Shown here: piece after piece, positions 37,081 through 46,291 of the stretch
How the letters are laid out: every line of letters begins with the position of its first letter
How positions within the stretch are numbered: the first letter of the stretch is position 1
Source: Bradyrhizobium jicamae
Lineage (GTDB): Bacteria > Pseudomonadota > Alphaproteobacteria > Rhizobiales > Xanthobacteraceae
Assembly (NCBI RefSeq): GCF_018130215.1
Contig: NZ_JAFCKQ010000002.1
Span: 124,001-188,000, forward strand
Length of the DNA stretch: 64,000 nt
Reading direction: 5' to 3'
Program-made: the position numbers and the translations under genes
The notes under the pieces: generated by a model
Told to the model about the DNA's origin: nothing
The model's input: only the letters and a program-made list of their open reading frames with translations
Databases searched by the model: none

Positions 37081-38436
37081 TTAACGCACGAGGCAGGGAC
37101 GCTTGTCGTCGAAGGTCCAGCCGGGGATCAGGAACTGCATGGCGAGCGCGTCGTCGCGGGCGCCGAGCCCATGCTGCCTGTATAGCGCGTTCGCAGCTTC
37201 AATGGCACCGCGATCGATCTCGATGCCCAGGCCGGGACGGTCCGGGATCGCGATCTTGCCGCCCCGGATCTGCAATGGCTGTTTGGTCAACGCCTGGCCG
37301 TCCTGCCAGATCCAGTGGGTATCGATCGCGGTCACCTTGCCGGGCGCGGCGGCGCCGACATGGGTGAACATCGCGAGCGAGATGTCGAAATGGTTGTTGG
37401 AGTGCGAGCCCCAGGTCAGGCCGTTGTCTCGGCAGGTCTGCGCCACCCGCACCGAGCCCTGCATCGTCCAGAAATGCGGGTCGGCGAGCGGAATGTCGAC
37501 CGCGCCCAGCCGCAGCGCGTGGGAGAGCTGGCGCCAGTCCGTCGCGATCATGTTGGTCGCGGTCGGCAGCCCGGTGGCGCGGCGGAACTCGGCCATGATC
37601 TCGCGGCCGGAGAAGCCGGCTTCGGCGCCGCAGGGGTCCTCGGCATAGGCGAGCACGCCATGCATGTTGCTGCACAGGCGGATCGCCTCGTCCAGCGACC
37701 AGGCGCCGTTGGGATCGAGGGTGACGCGGGCATTCGGAAAGCGTTTTGCAATTGCGGCGACGGCCTCGATCTCCTGCTCACCGCGCAGCACGCCGCCCTT
37801 GAGCTTGAAATCGCTGAAGCCGTAATGCGCCTGCGTGGCCTCGGCGAGCCGCACCACGGCGTCGGGTGTCATCGCCTCCCGGTGACGCAGGTTGAACCAG
37901 TCCGGCTTGCCGGTCTCGCCCTCGACATAGGGCAGACTGGTCTTCCTGATGTCGCCGACGAAGAAGAGATAGCCGAGCGTCTCGACGCTGGCGCGCTGCT
38001 GGCCTTCGCCGAGCAAGGCTGCAACGGACAGGTTGAGATGCTGGCCGAGCAGGTCGAGCAGCGCGGACTCCACCGCCGTGACCGCGTGAATGGTGACGCG
38101 CAGGTCGAACGTCTGCTTGCCGCGGCCAGCGGCGTCGCGGTCGGCGAAGGTGTCGCGCATCGACGCCAGGATGTTGTTGCAGGCCCCGATGGTCTGGCCG
38201 ACCACGAGGTCGCGGGCGTCCTCCAGCGTCTTCCTGATCTTCTCGCCACCGGGTACCTCGCCGACGCCGGTGTGGCCGGAATTGTCTGTGAGGATGACGA
38301 GGTTGCGGGTGAAGAACGGCGCATGCGCGCCGCTCAGGTTGAGGAGCATGCCGTCGCGGCCGGCGACCGGGATCACCTCCATCGCGGTGACGACGGGGGC
38401 ACCGGAAAAGCCGGCGCGGATCGTGTTCTGAATCAT
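37081..38436 (-). CDS. gudD: Glucarate dehydratase (enolase superfamily)
   Basis: The start at 38436 follows GGGAGGAGCAG; a longer overlapping frame is an artefact. The 451-residue protein begins [20 protein letters not shown] and has [18 protein letters not shown], the KxK catalytic lysine motif in [24 protein letters not shown] and [18 protein letters not shown] with the catalytic His. Length matches E. coli GudD. It dehydrates D-glucarate to 5-dehydro-4-deoxyglucarate. Confidence 0.94.
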   Translation of the reverse strand: MIQNTIRAGFSGAPVVTAMEVIPVAGRDGMLLNLSGAHAPFFTRNLVILTDNSGHTGVGEVPGGEKIRKTLEDARDLVVGQTIGACNNILASMRDTFADRDAAGRGKQTFDLRVTIHAVTAVESALLDLLGQHLNLSVAALLGEGQQRASVETLGYLFFVGDIRKTSLPYVEGETGKPDWFNLRHREAMTPDAVVRLAEATQAHYGFSDFKLKGGVLRGEQEIEAVAAIAKRFPNARVTLDPNGAWSLDEAIRLCSNMHGVLAYAEDPCGAEAGFSGREIMAEFRRATGLPTATNMIATDWRQLSHALRLGAVDIPLADPHFWTMQGSVRVAQTCRDNGLTWGSHSNNHFDISLAMFTHVGAAAPGKVTAIDTHWIWQDGQALTKQPLQIRGGKIAIPDRPGLGIEIDRGAIEAANALYRQHGLGARDDALAMQFLIPGWTFDDKRPCLVR

Positions 38437-38474
38437 CTGCTCCTCCCTCGGTCTTCGTCTTTTGCCGGCTCGGT

Positions 38475-39416
38475 CTATTCTGCCGCCTGTTGCGCCGCTG
38501 TCAGCGGCAACTTCGCCACCAGTGCCGCGAGCTCGGCCAACTCCTGCTCGGTCAGGTCGGTCAGCGGCGGCCGCACCGGGCCGGAATCGCGGCCGATCAC
38601 CTTCATGCCGGCCTTGATGATCGAGACCGCATAGCCCTTCTTGCGGTTGCGTATCGCGATCAGTGGCAGGATGAAATCCCTCAGGCCTGCATGGATGGCC
38701 TGATGATCGCGCCGGCGCACCGCGGCATAGAAGCTGGTGGCAAATTCCGGCACGAAGTTGAACACGGCTGACGAATAGGTCGTGACGCCCATGTCGAGAT
38801 AAGGCAGCGCGAAGGTTTCCGCAGTCGGCAGCCCACCGACATAGGTCAGGCGGTCGCCGAGCCTGGTGTAGACCCGGGTCATCAGTTCGATGTCGCCGAT
38901 GCCGTCCTTGTAGCCGACGAGGTTCGGGCAGCGATCGGCCAGGCGCGCCAGCGTGTCGGGCTGCAGGATGGCGTTGTCGCGGTTGTAGACGATGACGCCG
39001 ATCTTCACCGAGGCGCACACCGCCTCGACATGGGCAGCGAGGCCGTCCTGCTCGGAATGCGTCAGGTAGGGCGGCAGCAGCAAGAGACCGTCGGCGCCGG
39101 CCTTTTCCGCGCCGATCGCGATCTCGCGCGCGATCGCGGTGCCGTAGCCGGTGCCGGCGAGCACGGGCACGCGGCCCCTGGTCTCCTCGACCGCGACCTT
39201 CACCACCTGCGGGACCTCCGACGGGGTCAGCGAGAAGAACTCGCCGGTGCCGCCGGCGGCGAACAGGCCGGCGACGTCATGGCCGCACAGCCAGTCCATG
39301 TTGCTGCGATAGGTCGCCTCGTCGAAGGAAAGATCCGCCTTGAACGGGGTCACGGGAAAGGAGAGGAGGCCGCCGCCGATCTGCCGGGCCATCTCCTGAG
39401 GGGTCATCTTGCTCAT
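38475..39416 (-). CDS. kdgD: 5-dehydro-4-deoxyglucarate dehydratase
   Basis: ATG 39416 has AAGGAG seven bases upstream; a slightly longer frame has none. The 313-residue protein is a DapA-family class I aldolase: [44 protein letters not shown] (Tyr) and [14 protein letters not shown] with the Schiff-base Lys. KdgD decarboxylates and dehydrates 5-dehydro-4-deoxyglucarate to alpha-ketoglutarate semialdehyde. It is the first enzyme gene after lysR and has its own predicted promoter. Confidence 0.93.
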   Translation of the reverse strand: MSKMTPQEMARQIGGGLLSFPVTPFKADLSFDEATYRSNMDWLCGHDVAGLFAAGGTGEFFSLTPSEVPQVVKVAVEETRGRVPVLAGTGYGTAIAREIAIGAEKAGADGLLLLPPYLTHSEQDGLAAHVEAVCASVKIGVIVYNRDNAILQPDTLARLADRCPNLVGYKDGIGDIELMTRVYTRLGDRLTYVGGLPTAETFALPYLDMGVTTYSSAVFNFVPEFATSFYAAVRRRDHQAIHAGLRDFILPLIAIRNRKKGYAVSIIKAGMKVIGRDSGPVRPPLTDLTEQELAELAALVAKLPLTAAQQAAE

Positions 39417-39482
39417 GGCGCCACTCCTTGGAAGAGCTGATGGGATCAAGGATGCGCGAGCAGCGCGCGTCCACGGCGCCTT

Positions 39483-39511
39483 TTCTAGGAAATGGTTCGA
39501 TGCAGGTCCAA
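39483..39511 (-). promoter_or_regulatory. Predicted promoter of kdgD-gudD-ALDH-garD
   Basis: On the minus strand TTGGAC (39511-39506) is followed after 17 bases by CTAGAA (39488-39483), about 65 bases upstream of kdgD. The same -35, spacer length and near-identical -10 precede the MFS gene at 41944-41972, and both sites share a block GTTYGGCTTGGACC. Sequence just upstream (GATGCAGATATTGGATC, CGTTCGATACCGCG) may bind the LysR activator. Confidence 0.6.
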
Positions 39512-39545
39512 GCCAAACGCGGTATCGAACGATCCAATATCTGCA

Positions 39546-40451
39546 TCAATCGCCGCGGACATAGGGCGCGGCGATCTCCGTTGCGATCTCGATCAGCGAC
39601 GGCAGCAACTGGTTCTCGTGGTCGCGCCGCCAGACCAGGAACAGCTCGACGGGCGCAGGCCCGCGCAGCTTAAGCGGCTTCAGCCTGACGTCCGCGATCT
39701 TCAGGCTCGCGGCCGCTTCCGGCACGATCGATACGCCGAGCCCGGCGCGCACCATCGCGAGGATCGAATGGATCTGGCTGAGATGCTGGACATAGCGCGG
39801 CAGCACGTCGGCGCGCGTGAACAGCGCCACCAGCAGATCGTGGAAGTAGCGGCTCTCATAGGGCGAGTACATCACGAAGGGCTGGTCGTCGAAATCCTTG
39901 ATCGTGAGGGTTTCGGCATTCGCCAGCGGATGCTTCTTCGGCAGCGCTGCGAGCAACGGCTCGGCCACCACACGCCGGCTCGCGAGCTCGGGCCGGGCAA
40001 TCGGCGGCCGCAGCAGACCGGCATCGATCTGGCCGGTCGCGAGCGCCTCGAACTGGTCGCCGGAGACCATTTCCTTCAGCGAGAAATCGACCTCGGGCAG
40101 GCGGGCACGCGCGGCCGCGATCAAATCAGGCAAAAAGCCGTAAGCGGCCGCTGCGGTGAAGCCGATCTTGAGCGAGCCGGTCTTGCCGAGCGCGATGCGC
40201 CGCGCGACCTGGGAAGCGGACTCCGCGAGCTTGAGGATGCGCCGCGCTTCGGGCAGGAAGCTGCGCCCCGCAGGGGTCAGCCGCACCGAGCGGCTGGTGC
40301 GCTCCAGCAGCGGCGCGTCGATGATGTGCTCGAGGACCTGGATCTGCCGGCTGAGCGGCGGCTGGGTCATGTTGAGTCGCGCCGCGGCGCGGCCGAAGTG
40401 CAGCTCCTCGGCCACCGTGACGAAACAGCGGAGCTGGTTCAGGTCGAACAT
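39546..40451 (-). CDS. LysR-type regulator of the glucarate/galactarate cluster
   Basis: Start ATG 40451 (MFDLNQLRCFVTVAEELHFG) gives the usual LysR N-terminus and 301 residues. Helix-turn-helix RAAARLNMTQPPLSRQIQVL; effector domain LKIGFTAAAAYGFLPDLI. It lies between the MFS gene and kdgD in the same direction. It is the obvious candidate activator of both. Confidence 0.9.
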   Translation of the reverse strand: MFDLNQLRCFVTVAEELHFGRAAARLNMTQPPLSRQIQVLEHIIDAPLLERTSRSVRLTPAGRSFLPEARRILKLAESASQVARRIALGKTGSLKIGFTAAAAYGFLPDLIAAARARLPEVDFSLKEMVSGDQFEALATGQIDAGLLRPPIARPELASRRVVAEPLLAALPKKHPLANAETLTIKDFDDQPFVMYSPYESRYFHDLLVALFTRADVLPRYVQHLSQIHSILAMVRAGLGVSIVPEAAASLKIADVRLKPLKLRGPAPVELFLVWRRDHENQLLPSLIEIATEIAAPYVRGD

Positions 40452-40574
40452 CGATGCCTGCCCGGAATTGATGAGGCGAGGTTTTGTACGTTCTAGCATC
40501 GATGCCTCCTGACGGCCAAGAAGACAAAGACGGCGGCCGAAGCCGCCGTTGACCTGTCGTTGCGTGAAGGTGGC

Positions 40575-41912
40575 TCACGCCGGCTTCAACTGCACTCGCG
40601 TGATTTCGCCGACGATGAAGAGGTAGGCGATCGCCGCGACCAGCGCATTGGCGCCGACGAACACCAGAGCACCGTTGAAGGAGCCGGTCGCCGCGAGGAT
40701 GTAGCCGATCACGATCGGCGTGGTGATGCTGGAGAGGTTGCCGAACATGTTGAACAGTCCGCCGGAGACGCCGCCGGCTTCCTTCGGCGAGGTGTCGGAG
40801 ACGACGGCCCAGCCGAGCGCACCGATGCCCTTGCCGAAGAAGGCGAGCGCCATGAAGCCGACCACCAGCGCCTGTCCGTCGACATAGTTGCAGCCGATGA
40901 TCGCCATCGACAGCAGCATGCCGCCGACGATCGGGATCTTGCGCGCCATGGTCAGCGAGCCGGTGCGGCGCAGGATGAAGTCCGAGATCACGCCGCCGAG
41001 CACGCCGCCGATGAAGCCACACAACGCCGGCAGCGTCGCGACGAAGCCCGCCTGCAGGATCGAGAGGCCGCGTTCCTTGACGAGATAGACCGGGAACCAG
41101 GTCAGGAAGAAATAGGTCAGCGTGTTGATGCAGTACTGGCCGATATAGACGCCGAGCATCATCCGGTTGGAGAGGAGCTGGCGGATGTGGTCCCACCTCG
41201 GGCCGCTGTCCCGTGTCTTGGCACCTTTCGCGGCGTCCATGTCGACCAGCGCACCGCCGTCCCTGATGTAGTTGAACTCGGCCTCGTTGATCGCGGGGTG
41301 CTGCTTCGGCTCGTAGATCGTCTTGATCCAGGCGATGCCCATGATGAGGCCAAGGCCGCCCATCACATAGAACACGTGGCGCCAGCCATATTCATGCGCG
41401 ATCCAGCCCATCAGCGGTGCGAAGATCACGGTGGCGAAATACTGCCCGGAATTGAAGAAGGCCGAGGCAGTGCCGCGCTCATTGCCCGGGAACCAGGCCG
41501 CCACGATGCGTGCATTGGCCGGGAATGACGGCGCTTCGGCGAAGCCGACCAGGAAACGCAGCCCGAAAAGCAAGATGACGGCCGTTCCCGCGGCCAGGAA
41601 GCCGACCAGGCCCTGCATTGCCGTGAAGATCGACCAGATGATGATGCTGATCGCGTAGACCCATTTGGAGCCGAAGCGGTCGAGCAGCCAGCCACCCGGC
41701 ACCTGCGCGATCACATAGGACCAGCCGAAAGCCGAAAACACGTATCCCATCGCGATCGGGTCGAGATGCAGTTCCTTGGAGAGGGCGGGACCGGCGATCG
41801 ACAATGTCGCGCGGTCGGCATAGTTCACGGTGGTGACGAGAAACAGCATCGTCACGATCAGGAGCCTGACGCGCGATCTCCGCACGTCGGTGGCCGATAC
41901 AATTGCGCTCAT
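40575..41912 (-). CDS. MFS transporter, glucarate/galactarate (ACS family)
   Basis: The 445-residue protein has twelve helices and anion:cation symporter motifs: FLVTTVNYADRATLSIAGPA in helix 1, VIAQVPGGWLLDRFGSKWVY, LRFLVGFAEAPSFPANARIV and GVLGGVISDFILRRTG. It closely resembles GudP/GarP/ExuT-type acid-sugar carriers. Being first in the glucarate cluster, it likely imports D-glucarate or galactarate. Confidence 0.9.
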   Translation of the reverse strand: MSAIVSATDVRRSRVRLLIVTMLFLVTTVNYADRATLSIAGPALSKELHLDPIAMGYVFSAFGWSYVIAQVPGGWLLDRFGSKWVYAISIIIWSIFTAMQGLVGFLAAGTAVILLFGLRFLVGFAEAPSFPANARIVAAWFPGNERGTASAFFNSGQYFATVIFAPLMGWIAHEYGWRHVFYVMGGLGLIMGIAWIKTIYEPKQHPAINEAEFNYIRDGGALVDMDAAKGAKTRDSGPRWDHIRQLLSNRMMLGVYIGQYCINTLTYFFLTWFPVYLVKERGLSILQAGFVATLPALCGFIGGVLGGVISDFILRRTGSLTMARKIPIVGGMLLSMAIIGCNYVDGQALVVGFMALAFFGKGIGALGWAVVSDTSPKEAGGVSGGLFNMFGNLSSITTPIVIGYILAATGSFNGALVFVGANALVAAIAYLFIVGEITRVQLKPA

Positions 41913-41943
41913 GGGCGCCTCCTCGAAATTTCCTCGAGGACTG

Positions 41944-41972
41944 TCCTAGAGAGCGACATGCGAGCGGTCCAA
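41944..41972 (-). promoter_or_regulatory. Predicted promoter of the glucarate-cluster MFS gene
   Basis: TTGGAC (41972-41967) and CTAGGA (41949-41944) with a 17-base spacer lie about 30 bases before the ATG. The block GTTCGGCTTGGACC matches that upstream of kdgD. AT-rich repeats containing ATTGATC at the upstream side may be LysR contacts. Confidence 0.6.
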
Positions 41973-42147
41973 GCCGAACCGTGAATTGATCGATGCCGAT
42001 TTTGAATTGATCCGGGTTGGATCATACCGCGCGTCCTGGGGCATTCCCGGGAGGCTTGCCGGCAAATCCTGACCATCAAGCCGCTTGACACCGGGTTCCG
42101 GTCGCTTCAACGAGCAAGCCTGCCCGCCCGGAGTTCTCGAATCGACA

Positions 42148-42783
42148 ATGGACAATCCTTCCCGGTCAGAACGATCCCGCAACGCGGCGCTGCAGGCCGC
42201 GATCACGATCATCTCGCGCGACGGGCCGGGCCGGCTGACGCTCGACGCGATCGCGCGTGAAAGCGGGCTGAGCAAGGGCGGGCTGATGCACCAGTTCCGT
42301 ACCAAGCAGGCGGTGCTGAAGGCGCTGCTCGAGCAGCAGATGACCCAGTTCGACGAGTTCTCCCGCCGCTACATGGAAAACGCGCGCGCAACCTCCGCGC
42401 AGCCTCAACTGGCGACGGAGCTCGCCACCATGCGGGAAGCGACAGTGAAGCCGAATTCGGCGGCGCTGGCTCTGCTCGCGGCGATCGTCGAAGAGCCGAG
42501 CCTGATGAACGCGCCCCGCGAGGTCGACGTCGAGCACACCAACGCGATCAAGGCCGAGGCGAGCGACCCGGAGCTGGCGATGCTGCGCTGGGCGGCGGCG
42601 AGGGGGCTGTTGCTGACGTCCTTGCTGGGCGTTTCGCCGCTGACCGACGCCGAGCGCGACCGGCTGTTCGCGCGCCTGCTCGACGACAAGCAGTGGGCCG
42701 CGCTGGAGCAGCCCGCTGCCGCGCGTGCGGCCAAATCGGCTTCGCCCGCGCGGCCGTCCCGGAAACCACGCGCCCGGACCTGA
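42148..42783 (+). CDS. TetR/AcrR-family regulator
   Basis: ATG 42148 is used (211 residues); the longer frame lacks a ribosome site. N-terminal helix-turn-helix LDAIARESGLSKGGLMHQFR is a strong TetR signature, preceded by ALQAAITIISRDGPGRLTLD. The C-terminal ligand domain is TetR_C-like and ends in a basic tail (ARPSRKPRART). It is downstream-linked to a lipoprotein gene with an operator-like palindrome between them. Confidence 0.88.
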   Translation: MDNPSRSERSRNAALQAAITIISRDGPGRLTLDAIARESGLSKGGLMHQFRTKQAVLKALLEQQMTQFDEFSRRYMENARATSAQPQLATELATMREATVKPNSAALALLAAIVEEPSLMNAPREVDVEHTNAIKAEASDPELAMLRWAAARGLLLTSLLGVSPLTDAERDRLFARLLDDKQWAALEQPAAARAAKSASPARPSRKPRART

Positions 42784-42835
42784 CCCAACCGAGCAATTCG
42801 CGGCCCCTCCGTTTCGATCGATTTTTGTACTTTAC

Positions 42836-42853
42836 AAACCGCCTGGTCGGTTT
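42836..42853. promoter_or_regulatory. Operator-like palindrome upstream of the lipoprotein gene
   Basis: AAACCGCCTGGTCGGTTT has perfect 6-bp outer arms (AAACCG and CGGTTT) and the form typical of TetR-family operators. It lies 53 bases after the tetR stop and about 105 before the lipoprotein start, next to a T/A-rich stretch TTTTTGTACTTTACA. Confidence 0.6.
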
Positions 42854-42958
42854 TATTGAATCGTGCATCAGGCCGACCGGGGTCATCGGGGCGACATCTC
42901 CGGCGGCGACGGGCCCACAGCACGAGGCTGTCCCGCACGGCCGTCAAAGGAGACTGGA

Positions 42959-43621
42959 ATGGATAGCTCGATCGCGATGCGCGGTCTGGGATTGCTGGCG
43001 CTTGGCTCCTTGATGGCAGGCTGCGCCAGCGTCGCGCCGGTGGCGTATTCGGACGTGGCCTCCTCGTCCTACATGGCGCCGGATCCATCCGACACCACGG
43101 GCCGCGTACCTTTTCGCTACAACACCCAGGTCGACTGGCGAAGCTACACCAGGGCGATCCTCGATCCCGTCGTGATCTATCGCGGCCGCGATCACCAGTT
43201 CGGCGACATGTCCGACAGCGACAAGGCCGAGCTCGCCGCGCACATGCAGACGAGCTTCAGGACGAAGCTTGCCGGCCGCTTCACGATGGTCGACAGCCGC
43301 GGCCCGAACACGATTCGGGTCCGGCTGACCCTGACCGGCGCGGTCACCAACACGCCAGTGCTGGGCACGCTGTCGCGGTTCGACATGGCCGGCGCTGTCT
43401 ACAACGGCGTGCAGGCGGCGCGCGGCGGCGAGGGGACGATGACCGGATCGGTGATCTATGCCGTCGAGATCTTCGACGCATCGACGGGACGCCTGCTCAG
43501 CGCTTACGTCACCAAGCAGTACCCGGACGCCTACGACATCAGGGCCAGCATCGGCCCGCTCGCCGCGTCATTCGCCGGGATCGACAAGGGCGCCGAGAGC
43601 CTGGCGACGCAGTTCAGGTGA
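42959..43621 (+). CDS. DUF3313-like lipoprotein
   Basis: The 220-residue protein starts at ATG 42959 behind AAAGGAGA. A lipobox LMAGC near residue 21 marks a lipoprotein. The mature sequence has DWRSYTRAILDPVVIYRGRD, RFTMVDSRGPNTIRVRLTLT and GSVIYAVEIFDASTGRLLSA, resembling DUF3313 outer-membrane lipoproteins. An adjacent TetR-like gene and operator suggest induced expression. Function unknown. Confidence 0.82.
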   Translation: MDSSIAMRGLGLLALGSLMAGCASVAPVAYSDVASSSYMAPDPSDTTGRVPFRYNTQVDWRSYTRAILDPVVIYRGRDHQFGDMSDSDKAELAAHMQTSFRTKLAGRFTMVDSRGPNTIRVRLTLTGAVTNTPVLGTLSRFDMAGAVYNGVQAARGGEGTMTGSVIYAVEIFDASTGRLLSAYVTKQYPDAYDIRASIGPLAASFAGIDKGAESLATQFR

Positions 43622-43685
43622 GACTCCTTTTCTTAAAGCGCCGCGAGGCCGAGCGCTTGTGTGAGACAAACGAAGGGTGCAACAG

Positions 43686-44255
43686 ATGAATTTCCTGGTT
43701 CGATTGATCCTGCGCGGCATCGTTGCCGTTATCCTGATGAGCACGATCAGCCGCGCCGAGGCGGCGAGCCCCGTCGATCCAAGCGGCACCTGGATGACCG
43801 AGGACGGACGCGCGCGCATCAGGCTAGAGCGCTGCGGCGCGGCGCAGCAGCACATCTGCGGCTATATCGTCTGGATGAAGGATCCGCTCGACGAGCGCGG
43901 TCAACCGATGCGCGACAGCTCCAATCCGGACGCCTCCAAGCGGGCGCGCAGCGTGCTTGGCCATCAGCTGATCATGGGGCTGAAGCCGACGCCGGAGGGA
44001 TGGTTCGACGGCGACATCTACAATGCCGAGGACGGCAGGTCCTATTCCGTAATGCTGTGGCGCGATTCCCCGGACCGGTTGAAGCTGAGGGGATGCATGC
44101 TGAAGCTGCTCTGCCAGACCCAGACCTGGAAGCAGACCAACGATGTGCTGCCGGGACAACTGGTCGGACTGACCGGCGATCCCGGTGGACCGAGGGCGGA
44201 CAAGGAATGGGCCAAATTGCCCGTCGCGAAAACGGCGACGGCGGGAGCCAGATAG
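43686..44255 (+). CDS. DUF2147-family exported protein
   Basis: ATG 43686 is used (189 residues); GTG 43677 would extend it by three. The signal peptide ends near AEAASPVD. The mature protein has DPSGTWMTEDGRARIRLERC, CGYIVWMKDPLDERG, GWFDGDIYNAEDGRSYSVML and GCMLKLLCQTQTWKQ, a calycin-like DUF2147 pattern. Disulfides are likely. Role unknown. Confidence 0.86.
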   Translation: MNFLVRLILRGIVAVILMSTISRAEAASPVDPSGTWMTEDGRARIRLERCGAAQQHICGYIVWMKDPLDERGQPMRDSSNPDASKRARSVLGHQLIMGLKPTPEGWFDGDIYNAEDGRSYSVMLWRDSPDRLKLRGCMLKLLCQTQTWKQTNDVLPGQLVGLTGDPGGPRADKEWAKLPVAKTATAGAR

Positions 44256-44397
44256 GCCAGATCGCGAGCAGCTTCCGCATCCTGCTCGATTTGTTGAGGG
44301 CATCCCTGTTGCGGCGTAACGGGGCAGGCGAATAACCTGTCGACAATCTGCGCGGTGTGGCTCATCGAGCTAACCCGTCAGCGAACAGGAGATTCCC

Positions 44398-45423
44398 GTG
44401 AAGGCCGTCTACAGCGAAAAGCACCGCAGCCATGATCCGCAATTCTTCCTGGTGCGCGGCGTGGTCAGGCGCACCACCGAGCAACCCGAACGCGCCGATC
44501 GCCTGCTCGCGGGATTGAAGGCGGGCAAGCACTCGCTGGTCGAGCCCGCTGCGTTCGGACAGGGGCCGCGCGCTCGCGTGCACAGTCCGGAATATCTGAG
44601 CTTCCTTGCAAACGCCTTTGAGGAATGGACCGCGCTCGGCGATTCCGGACCGGAGATGATCGCGAACATCCACCCGGTGCGCAATGCCGCGACCTATCCG
44701 ACGCACATCGTGGGCAAGCTCGGCTGGCACACCGCCGACACCGCGGCTCCGATCGGGCCGGGCACCTGGGCCGGCGCCTGCGCGTCGAGCGACGTCGCTA
44801 CGACTGCAGCGCAGATGGTGCTCGACGGCGAGGATGCGGTCTACGCGCTGTGCCGTCCGCCCGGCCATCATGCCTATCGCGATATGGCCGGTGGCTTCTG
44901 CTTCCTCAACAACAGCGCGATCGCGGCCGAGCATCTGCGCCAGAAATACGAACGTGTCGCAATCCTCGATGTCGACGTGCATCACGGCAACGGCACGCAG
45001 GGCATCTTCTATGAGCGGCCCGATGTCTTCACCGTCTCGATCCACGCCGATCCCTCGTTCTTCTATCCGTTCGTCTGGGGCTACGCACATGAGCGCGGCG
45101 CAGGACAAGGACTCGGCGCCAATCTCAATATTCCGTTGCCGCGGGCGACCGGCGACGACGGCTACATGCAGGCGCTCGCGGCTGCGGAGAAGGCGATCCG
45201 CGCCTTCGCGCCTGGTGCCCTCGTGGTCGCGCTCGGCCTCGACGCGTCCGAGCACGATCCGCTTGCGGGCCTTGCGGTCACCACCGACGGGTTCCGTCGC
45301 ATCGGCGAGGGGCTGGTCCGGTTCGGCCTGCCGACCGTACTGGTGCAGGAGGGCGGCTATCTCTCCGATATCCTCGCTGCCAACCTCACGGCGGTGCTGG
45401 GCGGATTCGAAGCGGCACGCTAG
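44398..45423 (+). CDS. Histone-deacetylase-family acetylpolyamine amidohydrolase
   Basis: The 341-residue zinc hydrolase starts at GTG 44398 behind ACAGGAGATT. It begins MKAVYSEKHRSHDPQ. Catalytic features are LCRPPGHHAYRDMAG (His-His), ILDVDVHHGNGTQG (zinc Asp and His), LGLDASEHDPLAG (zinc Asp) and the terminal Tyr in VQEGGYLSD. An insert with PTHIVGKLGWHTADTAAPI is typical of acetylpolyamine amidohydrolases. It likely removes acetyl groups from polyamines or a related small amide. Confidence 0.9.
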   Translation: MKAVYSEKHRSHDPQFFLVRGVVRRTTEQPERADRLLAGLKAGKHSLVEPAAFGQGPRARVHSPEYLSFLANAFEEWTALGDSGPEMIANIHPVRNAATYPTHIVGKLGWHTADTAAPIGPGTWAGACASSDVATTAAQMVLDGEDAVYALCRPPGHHAYRDMAGGFCFLNNSAIAAEHLRQKYERVAILDVDVHHGNGTQGIFYERPDVFTVSIHADPSFFYPFVWGYAHERGAGQGLGANLNIPLPRATGDDGYMQALAAAEKAIRAFAPGALVVALGLDASEHDPLAGLAVTTDGFRRIGEGLVRFGLPTVLVQEGGYLSDILAANLTAVLGGFEAAR

Positions 45424-45511
45424 GCAAAAGTAAGATTATATGACTAGGAATCGGCGCTGACTTGTGGTCATCCTTGCGACGGCATCAGCCGATCAAAGGG
45501 GCAGCCGATCG

Positions 45512-46282
45512 ATGAACTCCGGCTTGGTGATCATTCCAACGCCGCGCGCACATTCCAACCACGCCGAGGTCGCGCGCAGCATCGGCGTCGACATCATCGC
45601 CGGCCGCTACCCCGAGGGCACGCGGCTGCCGGGCGACGCCGAGCTGACTTCGACATTCGGCGTCTCGCGCCCGGTGCTGCGGGAAAGCATCAAGACCCTC
45701 GTCGCCAAGGGCCTGCTGACGACCAAGGCGCGGGTCGGGACCGTCGTGCGCGGGCGCAATGCCTGGAACATGTTCGATGCCGATGTGCTGGCCTGGCATC
45801 TCGACGTCGGTATCGACAAGCAGTTCCTGGGCGATCTCGCCGAGATCCGCCTTGCGATCGAACCACGCGCGGCGGCATTGGCCGCCTTGCGCCGGACCGA
45901 GGCCGACATCGCCGAGCTGCGTCGTTGCATCGAGATCATGCGGCGCGAGCCCTCCGATTCCGATGCCTTCACCGATGGCGACCTGGCCCTGCATATCGCG
46001 GTCGCCAGCGCGTCCGGAAATCCGTTCATGCGCTCGGTCGACGGCGTGATCGAGGCTGCGCTGCGTGCCTCCTTCGTCGTCAGCGCGCCGGTCGATCCGG
46101 CCGACCGCGAGCTGGTATTGAGCTGGCACCAGCGGATCGTCGATGCGATCGCCGACGGCCAGGCCGATGAGGCCGCCGCGGCGATGACCGCGGCCATCTT
46201 CCACGGCATCCGCCGCCACGGCGCGGCGGTGGTCGATCCTGCCTTGTACGACCCCTCCGCCGCGGGCAAATCCGATACATGA
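45512..46282 (+). CDS. GntR (FadR-type) regulator
   Basis: ATG 45512 is chosen (256 residues); a longer frame begins in unrelated sequence. The N-terminal winged helix (PEGTRLPGDAELTSTFGVSR; VLRESIKTLVAKGLLTT) is followed by an FCD domain (LAEIRLAIEPRAAALAALRR; FTDGDLALHIAVASASGN). It is first in an operon of sugar-oxidation genes and probably senses a sugar acid. Confidence 0.9.
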   Translation: MNSGLVIIPTPRAHSNHAEVARSIGVDIIAGRYPEGTRLPGDAELTSTFGVSRPVLRESIKTLVAKGLLTTKARVGTVVRGRNAWNMFDADVLAWHLDVGIDKQFLGDLAEIRLAIEPRAAALAALRRTEADIAELRRCIEIMRREPSDSDAFTDGDLALHIAVASASGNPFMRSVDGVIEAALRASFVVSAPVDPADRELVLSWHQRIVDAIADGQADEAAAAMTAAIFHGIRRHGAAVVDPALYDPSAAGKSDT

Positions 46283-46291
46283 GACCACATC

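Noticed and set aside
37081..39018. Frame extending gudD by about 190 residues upstream
   Set aside because: The upstream part is the out-of-frame kdgD sequence; GGGAGGAGCAG before 38436 marks the real start.
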